This document shows positions 37,701-49,985 of a stretch of DNA of 64,000 bases, in pieces (positions within the stretch are counted from its first letter, which is position 1; the number at the start of each line of letters is the position of its first letter). Position numbers and translations under genes: made by a program. The notes beneath the pieces were generated by a model, which worked only from the letters and a program-made list of their open reading frames with translations, was not told the DNA's origin and made no database searches. The DNA comes from Fratercula arctica (taxonomy: Eukaryota; Chordata; Aves; Charadriiformes; Alcidae): the NCBI GenBank assembly GCA_947846985.1, contig CANTUZ010000026.1:52682730-52746729 (forward strand). Reading direction: 5' to 3'.

Positions 37701-37768
37701 TCTTAAAGCTTAACTAAAGTTAAACTTCTTAAAGCTTAACTAAAGTTAAACACCTTAAAGCTGAACAA
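37701..37768. repeat. 26-bp tandem repeat, about 2.6 copies
   Basis: The unit is CTTAAAGCTTAACTAAAGTT followed by six bases. Starts fall at 37701, 37727 and 37753; the third copy is partial and slightly changed. Each complete unit contains a small palindrome, TTAACT-AA-AGTTAA. Confidence 0.88.
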
Positions 37769-40039
37769 ATAGCATACAAGCATACATTTATGGACTATTA
37801 CTTTCCTACATAAGGTTACTGGCTAAGGTTTCCTGTCTAAGGTTGCAGTTAATATTGTAGGAATATTAAGTGTTAATATGAAGAATACTTGGAAGGTAAT
37901 GCTTAACATTATTAGCACTGTAAGTTTTATGACACTCTGTAGATCTTAGGTAGGCATTCTTTCACACATATAGGTTTGTTGTGTGGTCAGAAATGGTTTT
38001 GTGTTTCAGGCAGTTTCATATTTAATAGAATACTCATTTTCGAGAGGAATTAATCAAACTACTTCTGGAACTGATACATCTCTTCCTCTCTTTAATATTC
38101 TAACACTGAAGCTACATCCTCTCAGGCCTTTCCTGGAATATGTAATTTTTATGTATCTCTTTTTTTTGCATGCTTTTTCTTTGCCGTTTTGTTGCTATTA
38201 AATTACTGCTTCTCTCTGATCATCAGTTACAGTGTTCTGAGAGGGCTAAAATGAAATCATAAGTCCAAGATATCAAATTCTTCTTTGCTAGTCTTGCTTG
38301 AGCCAAATTGATTAGGCAATTTATATCTTTTTTGTTGCAGTCAGAGGATCCTGAAATTCCATTGTAGAACTAGCTCCCAAGAAAATTTAATCTTTTATCT
38401 AGATGTTATTTTTATATTTATGTCTTAAACTTTTCTACTTGAGTGATTTAAACTCAAGAGCCTAAATAAAGTTTAAACTTTTAAAATAAACTTTTGCATC
38501 AATATCTCTCTCCGTTTATCTAATTTTGATAAGGAAAATGGTAACTACTTGTAATAAGCATAGTAAAGAAAAGAACTAAAAGTTTTAACCGGTTCTTTTT
38601 TTACAGGAAAAACAAAACACAAAAGGAGGAATCAAGACGTTTTATGAATATACAACACTTCCTTATATCAGGGCATCACATCTATTTTATCACTGCTTCT
38701 TAGAAAAAAGGACTGAGGAAATGTATTATCCATTTAACAAGAAAAAGTTCTAAAGGTGAAAACCCGTATTAGTTTAGGTGGACATAAAATAACGAGATGC
38801 AGAAAAATGCTTGTTGCATGCTACAGTCTGCTAAGTCCTTGTTTCACAATAATATTTTTAATGGACCTCAGAAACAAATTGCATTCAAGGACATTATTTG
38901 GCTGAAGCAGGAGTAAGTGAAAGTGAAAGCAAGAGAACAAGACTGAACTACATAGAGACAGAAAAATCACCCATATTGGCCACACTATTTGCAGAGAAAT
39001 TATTACATTAATTATGTTGTCATTCTTGCATTTACACTTCTTTTTGATACAAACATGTCTTTCTGAATAGTAAAAGTAATGTAATCACATCATGTTTTCT
39101 ATCAAGAAAAAAATCGATGGTTCACTCATTTAAATTCTTTCTGTCCTCTAGAGGAATGAATGGAGGTCTTACATAGCATCAAGTCACATCCACACTGTCA
39201 ATCCATAATGGTATTTGATATAAAATTATATATTTTTGACAGTATGCTATAATTCTTCAACATCCTTTTCTATGATACTTGCTATATTCTCTTAACTTAC
39301 AAATTTCATCTGTTTTCTGCTTTTTCATTTAACCTCATCTCTAGATATGAATTTAATTATGAAATCTGAATGAAGGTGAAAAAGAATATTTTTTCTCTTC
39401 CTATAATTAAGTTTCTTTCTAGTCTTCTCAGCATCAGACTGAGTAGCACGGTATTTCCAATTCTTAAATTTCTCTTTTCTTTAGCCTGTTATCTTTTGCC
39501 CTCAGATTGTCATGGTTAATGACCTTTCTTTCAGTCTGCTCATTTTAGTTCTACATACTCTCACAAATAATTTATATTTTGAGTACATACTAGGTGTTGC
39601 CTCAGGGAATCTCTCTTTATTTTTTTTCTTTCTGAATAGACACAAATGTTTTAGCACCCTTTCTAGAAATGTCTAAAATCTATGATAGATCTCAGTGATT
39701 ATGGCAACTGATATTTTATTCATCACTGCTGGTCAGTTAAGAATACAGACATTCTTAGCTTGAGGTATATTCTCCTGGGAAAGTGCAGAGAAAGATGATA
39801 TCTTTTGAGAGCTGAGATTGTGTTTCTGGATATGCAGGATTTCTCTTTTCTTATCAATTAGTGTTATTTCTTTTTGAACTCTAGAAAGTGGGTAACATAA
39901 AATTCTTCTCTATGAAAAGTCAACAGTTTGAAACCTTGTAAAGATTTAGTCAATAGTCTTTTCACAACCCACCTATTTCTTTACTCTTTCCACATTAAAC
40001 ATTAAACTACGGCAGTATTTTAAAAATATATACATATAT
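37769..40039. other. Non-coding AT-rich region
   Basis: No gene or repeat is recognised. Short T/A runs only. Confidence 0.5.
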
Positions 40040-40340
40040 TTAGAGTAGAAGAGAGCAGTTCAGTTGAAAGGGTCTTACAATGATCATCTAGTCTAACTGC
40101 CTGACCACTTCAGAGCTGAACAAATGATAAAGCGTGTTATTAAGAGCATTGCCCAAATTCTCTTAAACAGGCTTGGGGCATTGACCATCTCTCTAGAAGG
40201 TCCATTCCAGTGTTTGAAAACCCTCTCAGTAAAGAAAATCTTCTTAATGTGCAGTATAAACTGCCCCAATACAGCTTTGAACCATTCCCACATGTCCAAT
40301 CACTGGGTACCAGGGAGAAGAGATCACCACCTCTAGTGGA
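40040..40340 (-). mobile_element. CR1 LINE 3' end, 5'-truncated
   Basis: It matches the 3' part of the long CR1 at 21816 in order: 'cagttgaaaggg', 'atgatcatctagt', 'ctgcctgaccacttcagagc', 'aggcttggggcattgaccat', 'gtaaagaaaatcttcttaatg' and 'tgggtaccagggagaagag'. This is about 300 bp of the ORF2 end plus 3' UTR. Minus-strand frame pieces read FFTERVFKHWNGPSREMVNAP. The CR1 tail has decayed into an AGAG/TAGAG mix at the left edge. No intact coding capacity. Confidence 0.93.
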
Positions 40341-43300
40341 CTTTCATATGCAGACACATGATGATGACTCCTTTTTCTGTATATTTTGGGTTTTCCAGTA
40401 GTACATATTTAGTCATAGTGCACTGCCATCATGATTTCCTTTTTCTCATGTATATGTGGGGGCTTCTTGGTCGGTCTTTTAGAGATGATTGATAGGTGTA
40501 AGAAGATGAAACATGGATAAGTATTAATTTACAAAATTATTAATAAAAGAAAAACGTGAAAACTGTACTGGGTAGGAAAATAATTATTTGAATCTGTTTT
40601 GGAGTTGCTGTGTCTGATTACTCTAGCAATCTTTGCTTTCTTTGCTACTGAATACTTGCGGTCATTTACAAAATAATGCATCACAATAGCTGGCATGTTA
40701 TCTATTTCCTAGGAAGGATTTGTTGCATTCACTTCAGACTTCTTTCCTGGCTTCAGCATTCAAGAATAAATTGCAATAAGGTACACAGCAACTGTAGGAT
40801 GAACCTAGAACACTGTGTAGCTAAAACAAACAAACAACAAAATTTTTATTGAAGACTACTGTATTATTTATGCATATAATATATATATGTTCGTATATAT
40901 TGTATTGTATATATACACATATGCATATAATACATAAAAAGCAAATAAATTGGTATAATATTCTGACATTTTGTCTTCTGAAGGTACATATAGATCAGCA
41001 TAAGACTGTTAAAATCTACAGACAGTAGACAGTTTTTCAGATATTCTAGCAGTTGGAAAAACCTTAACTTTCAGTGGAGAAGAGTATAAATGGTTATTTC
41101 TGTGGTTAAAATAGAATTCTTAACTGATGAATGAAAGTGGTTTTTTTATGTTTCCTAATTTTAAATACAAGATGAGTATCAAAACATTTTGATACTCAGC
41201 AATGTTTTGCTGTGTTCTTGCAGAGCTTCCTCTTTCTATTTCCAGGGAAAAAAACAACATAAAGGAGAAAATAATTATTTCTTCATGTGTAGTGTTACAA
41301 GAGGACAACCTATTCACAGGTTACACATAGGCATCTAGGCATCTTGAAAAACAGAAAAGCCAATCAATAATTATTAAACAAAATCATATTTTTTTCAAAA
41401 AGAATGAGGGATATGGAGATACATAGACTTAAGGCTGAATAAGAAAATCATTGTATCTTCGTCAAATAGCAGGGTAAAGATTAACCACTGGTAGTAAAAA
41501 ACCTGACGCTAATGTAAAAATGCAGGGTAAAAGGATAACATGATCGTGCATCTCTTTTGAAATTAGACAAAACATCAGACCTCTGTATTTTAAAACAAAC
41601 AATAAAACCCCTCTACAATAGGAACAAATGAATGAGATTCAGAAACGCATTTTGAGTTTAATAATGCTTAACACAAACAAAAATTTTCTGTTCAGTCCTA
41701 AATTGCTCATGTATTTATTATGTCCATATTTTCCTGTTGTTGAGGTTCATTAAGTTGTAGTCCTCTCTATATAACTGTACCCAGCATTCCATGGACAAAA
41801 GTATCTGTCACCTCAGAACATTAAGTTTTACTCCATTTGTTCAAAGGCTATATGGACAGTGTGGTAAAGCCCTTAAATGGTACAGAAAGATATAATGAAT
41901 TATTCTCTTGCTAAAGACAGTAAAGCTTCTAGCAGGTTTCAAAAATAATTATAATTGATTAATTTGTAGTTGGAAGCTAAGGACACTTGTGAATCTGAAT
42001 AGATTTCATCAAACTTGAAATAATTCTCAAAAGTGTTTTCAGCCATGCTTTTTCAATTTGAAACCAAGTTGGAAAACTCCACTTCTGTTTAATATAATTC
42101 CATATTTCTTTCATTGGATGAGTTTATGTTTTTCCTACTGACTCAGCATACTAATTTAAAGATAATCCAGTCTTGTGATGGAGGTTATTTTTGGGCTTTG
42201 ATGCTAAGCAGGTCTTCAGACATGAACTAAAATAAAACAGACTTAATAGAAAAAGGAAATATTTATGGCATATATCAGCAGCAAATCAGTAAAGTATACT
42301 TTCTCTAACTTTTAAACATGAGTTTTGAGTGAAGAAGATTCTCCTTTTTGCAGAATTTAAAGTTGGATGTAGCAGCAGCTAAAATCATACTTGGAATAAC
42401 AACCTCTGTGAGACAATTGGGACACAATATAACATCTGTATCTGTGAGGTGGAGAGAAAAAAAGAGGAGGGAATGTTTCCCTGTTTTTAGTTAGTTCAAT
42501 ATACAAACCAATGTATTTAAATCAACATGGCATAGTGGTATTCTCCAGAAGCCACTAACTCATTTAAGCTATAGTGATAGGTGGAATCTGCATAAGAAAG
42601 TCACTTTCCCCAGCTCCTGTGAGCATTACTTGGTTAGACAAAAGTGAGAGATGAAGAAAGAATAGGCAGTGCTTTCACATTGTGTTTCATTCAACTATAT
42701 CTGCCATCAGCTGCAACTCCTGAACTTTCCTCTGCCAAATGAAATTAGGCAGTCTTTTGAATTCTGAATAATTTCCAACTCTATGATGAGAGCAGTGGCT
42801 GTACCAACTGCCAGCTACGCAAATGCAGAATTAGTTTGGACTGTTATTGCTGATGAGTGGAGACATTAGGCTTAGTGAAACAGACAAAATACAATCACAA
42901 AGGAAACATGGCTCCAAAGGTCACTGTGTAAGGAAAGCAAATTGATCTAGGAGGTACTAGAGAGCTACTCTTGAATTCACCAGTGCTTTATATGTGTCCA
43001 TCATCAAATCCAGAGTTCACTGGATTTTTTTAGGGCAGGCAGAACAACCTACAAACATGAAATCAGAGGGCACTGACATCTTTACTTTCTCTTTTATGGA
43101 GAATACCTGGGGATCTGAGAGGTTGTGGCAATTTCCATCTGGAAGACAAAAAAACCAAATGTGTGGAAAGACAGATGTATTTGGTGATAGAAGCATGTTC
43201 CCTGACATTCAGTATCACTTCACTTCTGCAGAGCAAACAGAGAAATGTTCTGTGATACAAACTTCTTAATGAGACAGAGCACATCCTTGTACTTGGAAGA

Positions 43301-45921
43301 CTGGAGGACTGTGAACTAGTCTCTGTTGCCACTGTCTCCCTTGAAAAAGGCACACTGATGCTTCTGCTGAGAAAACAGTGGAATAAAATGGGTGTTTCTC
43401 AGAGTACCAATTGCTAAAGAAGCGTATTTGACCAGCATTCTACAAATTTTCTGACAGTTATCTCCTCCACCCACTGCTAAACATACATTCAGCAAGGTGG
43501 ATATTGTAATCTCCAGCCAGTGCACATGTTCGGTCATCTTTGGATCCCAAACACAAAACATGGTAGCATGTACAAAGCTATCAGGAGGCACTTGCGCAAA
43601 GATCATACCTCCCTCTTATTCTTTCTTTGCTACACATAAGATTATCTCCTTTTGCTATTGTGTATTTCTAAGACAAAACATGTTCAAATGCTTGTGCAGA
43701 ATCAAACATCCCTTTCAACAATAGCAGGTATTAAACCTCTGAAGAACTTTCTAACAGCCCAGTTTAAATTTTATAGCAATTCATAACTGCAAAAGAGATT
43801 TGGAAACATGAGGTTGAATTATCTGTCACTGAATAAATACGTTATACTTCCAATGTTGTCAAGCACAAAGTGAGGAGGAAGAGTCAGACCCTTAAATAAA
43901 ATTTGAAAACTACTTCCAAATTATTTTGTATCAGCTCTGAAACCAAGGTTACAGTAAGACCTAACATTTTAAACATCTGAACGTGTGTTCCAAAAGAGTG
44001 GAAATATAATAAAACATCATAATCTTCACATACTTTTTCATAACAGAAGAACAATTTTGAGAGAAGAAAAAGTACCCAACGAAACAGATGCTTAAATAGC
44101 CCTCAAAAGATTTAGTTGTCTCTTATGAGAATTACTCAGCAAGAACAGATAATTTTCAAAGAGTTCTTATTTTTGATGTCTTAAAAAGTACAAGAGGACC
44201 TTAATCTTCAGAATGGTCTTTGTTCACAAATTAATGTATAATAAACTGAAATATCAGTTTCAATGAGCTTATTTCTCCCCCAGACACAGTTTATGTCTTC
44301 ACAAACTGTCCAATAAAAGGATGTTTCACAAATTCTTGAATTATCTGTTACAGGAGTTATACAAATTGCCTTTCAGAGGAAGTAAATCCCACCTTACAGG
44401 TCTGGAGCAAATCCCTCACACTAAGCCCATACTGAAATCCTTCACTTCACTGAGTGATGAAAACCTCACTTCAATCTCTGAAGGGCTGATTTACCAACAT
44501 AAAGAATGTGATGGAGATTAAACCTCTTCGGTATGGTGTAGGTGCTCTAAAATGATATGAAAAATCTAATTCAGTAATAGCACTGTCCCTGCTGACAACT
44601 TTTTATGAGAGACTAGTTAAAAATGTTTGAAATTTAAAATATCCATGACTGGACACCTACCTTCTTATGAAATTTGTCTTGCATGTACCTGCATGTAATT
44701 TAAATTTGGTCTTAGAAGAAATTAAATAAATGTAACCAATAGCTGTTAAATTAAAACTGCATGGTCAGTAACTTCAAATGTTAACTCACTGTTCCTGGGG
44801 ACAGGGGAAGTGGGAGTCAATGTTTTCTCATTCTGCATCTTCATCATATGTATATGCCTACGTCATTTAGCCTGTCCTTCTAAATAGATTGAAAGAAATA
44901 CAGGATTGCATTTTTTCCCTTGATTGTAATAGATACTATGCTTAATTTGAAGTACACATATATCAAGTGATAAGTGTCATTAAATATTTAATTAATAATG
45001 AATCACTACATTGATGTTTTAATGAGGTTGAGAAAGGGATGCATAAATAGACAATATTCAGTTTTGCTAATAATTAAATCAGTTGTCTTTAAGTTAGAAA
45101 ATTTCCTTCCATTATTATGGTACAAGGCTATTCTACAAAGTACATTAATATGTGAGGACTTTATAGTGGATTATTTTTTTCAGAGGACATGATCAGTTAC
45201 ACATTTGGAAATTTTGCAAAGGGCATTTGAGAAACAAACAAATAATTAAAGAAAATTAGAAAGAAGTGGAAAGGAAAGAAAGCCAATTGTCGTATATTGT
45301 TGCTGAAATGAATAGTCCTGAGCTTAACTCTTGGCATATAGCACACCAGATACTCAATATCTGTGGGGATAGCCTAAACTCAATCTGTCTTCATAGCGTA
45401 TGATTTTACAGGAACATAAGACCTACAAAAATTAAAGAATATTATGTCTGTGCAATAGTAGAAATATGGGCAACAGTATATGTACATACCACATTAGTGG
45501 GAAAGTAAACGTTATAACCACATATTCCAGGCCTAACATAGGATAGTGAACTCATCTATGTGACAAGTACTGGATTCTAGACTGTGTGTTAGTGCAGATT
45601 TTCTTGTTCTCATGGCTACCAGTTAGATCTCTGTGGGTCTGTTGTCCCTATGAAGTTTCCTGTGAACTAGCAGTATGGATCAACATTGACTTTCCCCTAA
45701 AGTTCACCTCTATTAGTAGAAAAACTCCTCCAAGTAAACCTATCTGCTTTTATGGCGAGGGCGTTGATTATCCTTGCTCAGCTATGACACTTTAAGGAGA
45801 CCACATCATCATATCTGAAAAGTTCTGTACTAGTTTCTAGTAGATTTCAGCAGACTTTGAACAATAAAAGCAAAGTAATGAGGGCTTATGTACTTGTTCT
45901 TTTAGAATGACAGTTGTCCAT
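40341..45921. other. Non-coding AT-rich region
   Basis: It holds a TA/TATG-rich tract (40870-40935) and a 26-bp near-perfect palindrome (41173-41198, annotated separately). Around 43000-43620 both strands have 90-odd-codon frames. None has a recognised motif, and their overlap on opposite strands suggests locally low stop density rather than a gene. Confidence 0.45.
41173..41198. repeat. Perfect inverted repeat, 12-bp arms
   Basis: TGAGTATCAAAA at 41173-41184 and its exact complement at 41187-41198 are separated by only CA. The sequence could extrude as a cruciform or act as a dimeric protein site. Confidence 0.9.
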
Positions 45922-46716
45922 CGTAACCTCATGAAGTTCAACAAGGCTAAGTGCAAGGTCCTGCACTTGGGTCAGGACAATCCTCATTATTAATACAAGC
46001 TGGGTGATGACGTGATAGAGAGCAGCCCTGCGGAAAAGGACTTGGAGGTACTGGTGAATGAAAAGCTGGACATGAGCCAACAATGTACACTTGCAGCCCA
46101 GAAGGTCAATTACATCCTGGGCTGCATTGAAAGAACCGTGGCCAGCAGGTCAAGGGAGGTGACTCTACCCCTCTACTCTGCTCTCGTGAGACCCCACCTG
46201 GAGTACTGTGTCCAGCTCTGGAGCCCTCAGCACAAGAAGGACATGGACCTGTTGGAACAGGTCCAGAGGAAGGCCATGAAGAAGATCAGGGGGCTGGAGC
46301 ACCTGTCCTACAAAGACAGGCTGAGAGAGCTGGGGTTGTTCAGCCTGGAGAAGAGAAGGCTCCAGGAAGAACATATAGCGGCCTTCCAGTACTTGAAGGG
46401 GGCCTGCAAGAAAGATGGAGAGGGGCTGTTTGCAAGGGCACGTAGTGATAGGACGAGGAGCAATGGTTTTAAACTAGAGCAGGGAATGTTTAGATTAGGC
46501 ATTAGAAAGAATTTTTTTTCAATGGTGGTGGTGAGACACTGGAACAGGTTGCCCAGAGAAGTGGTGGAGGCCCCATCCCTGGAGACATTCAAGGCCAGGC
46601 TTGATGAAGCTCTGAACCATCTGATCCAGTTAAAGATGTCCCTGCTTACTGGAGGGGGGTTGGATAGATGACCTTTAAAGATCCCTTCCAACCCAACACA
46701 TTCTATGGTTCTATGA
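45922..46716 (+). mobile_element. CR1 LINE, 5'-truncated, with open ORF2 end
   Basis: The copy starts within the reverse-transcriptase thumb region (NLMKFNKAKCKVLHLG, with small changes) and runs to the CR1 3' end. It includes the 3' UTR block 'ggggttggatagatgacctt' and the tail TTCTATGGTTCTATGA. It is the best preserved CR1 in the window and resembles the common avian subfamily. There is no target-site duplication, as usual for CR1. Truncation removes the 5' UTR, ORF1, endonuclease and catalytic palm, so it is immobile. Confidence 0.97.
46012..46671 (+). pseudogene. CR1 ORF2 C-terminal remnant, 219 codons open
   Basis: The frame covers the end of the CR1 polyprotein with landmarks in order: [78 protein letters not shown]-like [21 protein letters not shown], and a stop after GGGLDR. 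The region lies after the catalytic palm and has no activity alone. That it is still open over 219 codons, while an upstream stop is present at about 45991-45993, suggests a younger insertion than the other copies. There is no promoter or start context of its own, so it is not a gene. Confidence 0.9.
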
Positions 46717-49700
46717 TCTCTGGTAATGCAACAGTTACGTTGGGCGTACTTTTTCCACAAAATGTTCTTTCAGCACAACCTTAAAGCCTAAAAAGAGCAG
46801 CAGATTCTTCAATGATTCTTATCTATTCTATATTTATGAAAGGAAAGATAAATATTTAAATGTAGCATTTGTTTTTTAATAGATTGATGAGACTTTTAGA
46901 ATTTGACTCTCTAGAACGTTTGTTTAGTGTCTAACTTACATATGTTCCATGCAAGTTGCATGCCACTTCTTTTAACGAGAAAAAATAGATGATGTTTTTG
47001 CTTTTTCAATCAAAGATAAATTCAGATATGTAATTTTAGAAATATTCTTAATGAGTTTCTGATTAAGGATTAAACAAGTAAATATTACCTATTTTTGTTT
47101 GCCTTCATTCTCTGTTTCAGCTCCATTTACAAGCATTGACTACATTCATAAACAGTGAATAGAAAATGGAAATGCTAAGCTCTTGGACTGTCTCCTGAAA
47201 TGACCAATTTATGGGACAATTGGTTCCAGTTGTATTGGTGGATTTTTGATGTTGACATGTCCTCTATAAATTGGATACAGGCCATCAGCTTGCTTCACAT
47301 TTGTGCCAAGCAGCCAAGATGGTAACAAAGATGCTATTGAGATGGTAATGAATTGCTGTCAGTACATTATGTGTCATACTCAAATCTATACTTGGCTGTT
47401 TCTAGTCTCTTGAGCTGCATACCCCCTTGATGATCAAAGCAAAATGTTTCCTTTCGTTTATTTATGCCTTTGTTAAATAATTCAAGGAAAATGACACTTT
47501 GTATTTGTTTTGTCTAGCCAATAAATCTGTTTTATGAAAAAGGAGAAGCGACCTGTTCTTAGTCTCAAATAGACAAGAGTCTGTGAAGTATTTTATATTT
47601 TTAGAGTCCCAGAAGTGAATGATAAATTAAAAGAGATAAATTATTCATAATTGTAGCAAGCTCAAAAACGAAGGTTTATTACTAGAAGGTCCTGTTCCAG
47701 CAAGGAACTTATATGCAGTCTAACTTTTAGTGCATAAGTAGTTTCATTGAAGTCAGGCAAATAAGCCCATGCTTAAATGCCTTCTTGGATAACAGCCAAA
47801 ATTAAGAACAGAATAAAATTAGAAAACTAACAATTACTTAATGCAAAGTGTGAAAGAAAGCACTGACTATGTAATCAGGGAACATGACTGATTGAACCAA
47901 TGGTATAAATGGACTGATGAGACATCATGATTTCTTAAGGAGAAAAGAATAAACACCATGACAAAAACATGAAAATCTGAGGCTTTAAATTAAGTATGGG
48001 AAATGTTGTGGGGGACAAAGACCTGTTCCCTTTTTTAATAAAATATATTCTCATACCTGCTTACAAAAAGTAGTTGTAAAGTTAAACATTTTCATTACTG
48101 AAATTTATTTAACAATCAGAGCTGACTGGGAATTACACGGTAATATGCCACAGAAATGTAAATAACAATAAATTAACTGTTATTCTTGTGATTCTAAACA
48201 GATTACAGGTGATATAGGTACCAAGATAAGGCAAGGTAAGCTACTTACACTTAAAAGGATTTGGGCACCTGCCAACACTTAGACACATGGGTAACAACAG
48301 TTCTTGCATAAAAAGCAACATTGATGCTCCAGCATAGGGAGAGTCTTGAAGGAAATTTTCAGTCCATCTGTACTATTTAGCTGCTGTAATCCTCTTGAGG
48401 TTGGGAACATGCAACAGATAATTCTACGAGGAAAAGCTTAATTCTGTGGATGTGCATTGGCACTCCACATCCAACGATCAATTCTCTGTCTTTTCATTCT
48501 GCCCTTGCAAGTGTGTCAAGAAACCTCCATTAGGTGAAAAAAAATCGCCAGAAATATTTCCTATAACATTTCTGAGGTCTTTCTTACACAGCTTTGGATT
48601 TTTGTGGCTACACTATACATGCAAGTTGTAGATTTCAGGGGTTTCCTGGCATGCCATGTGACACCAGATCCTACAGTTCATTTATAGAATAAGCTTCATC
48701 AATGAAACTACTCACAGGAGTTGTGTCACATGTAGTTTTTCAAAATTGTCCGCATGCTCATCATCAAGGAAGAAGTTCTTGGTGATGTTTACAAACTAAA
48801 GTTATAAGAAATTGAAAATATATACCCTGCAGGTGGTTGCCAAGACATTATAGCAGAGTCCTGTGAATTTCTTAGGATGATGCTTTAGGTCATTTGTCAG
48901 GGAAAAGTACACACAAGGACAAAGATATGTGGATATCACACCCTGGGATGTCTCCCTAGTTTTATCTATATTTAACATTGCATTAAGGAGATTTAATGTG
49001 TCTTTTCACATTTTTCTGTGATGAGTAAAGGAAACCTGTGTATTCAATTCCTTGTCCATTCATTCTCTCCCATCACATCTTGTCAGCTGGTAAGCTCTTA
49101 TAGAGAACATTTGCACACCACTCAGAAACCATGGTTCTCTGTGAACCTCTTGTGTCCCCTCCAGTCTTCATGCAGTGGAACTAAACTGGTTTTGCAGACA
49201 AAGTTCCTCTGAATAGAATATGTCCCATAATTTTAGCTAATAAAAACTTAAGCTGAATAAAAGTAGGTTAAACAACGGCCTTTATTGCAATGCTTCTTGT
49301 ATTTCTAGCCCGCATATTTAGAGCTGTCATCTTTGTTTCCAGAGAATAAAGTATTACAGAAGGAAACAATGCATTGATATAGTCGTATGGGAGAATATAA
49401 TGTTGAGAGGAGCTGCAGATACATTACAGATTCAGATCTGTTACCTATATTATAATACAGTTAAATGGCTATTCATGCTTGTACAAACCTGAAGATGTTT
49501 CTAAGGTCTCAGTTTTAGTTGTCTCTTCATATGCTGAAGTAGAATTGTGGTCCACTGCATTAATTATGTTATTTTTGTCTTTCACTTCCATTATCACTCA
49601 TTATTTAGGCATTTTACGCATCTTAGCAAAACATTTTGTCGGCTTACAGGTTACTTACTGCTGGTTTGCAATCCCATACTCACTCACCTCTGTAGAAATG

Positions 49701-49954
49701 CCAGAGACATCTCTTCATTTTGTTTAACAGTGGATAGATAAAGCGACACATGTTATACTAGGTAACATATTCAAAAATGGTAAATCATGTTCAGTCAAGC
49801 AAGTGAGGAGTTATTCACAGTATTACCTGTCTGTACACAAGCTAGGTTTTATCTACACTTAAAAGTGTTACTACCACAGGTATGAATGGTAGGAATAAGA
49901 GTGGAAAGATCATCTGCCTAATTGGAAAAAAAATCAGATGGAAGTGTCCTTCTG

Positions 49955-49958
<4 letters not shown>

Positions 49959-49985
<27 letters not shown>
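49959..49985. repeat. Poly(A) tract
   Basis: Twenty-seven A in a row, followed by ACC/AAAC words. No retrocopy body is recognised to its left. Confidence 0.9.

Noticed and set aside
43017..43606. Several 90-odd-codon frames on both strands
   Set aside because: They overlap on opposite strands without any recognised protein motif. A local shortage of stop codons explains them.
45886..46760. Minus-strand frames of 65-150 codons at 46 kb
   Set aside because: They are antisense shadows of the plus-strand CR1.
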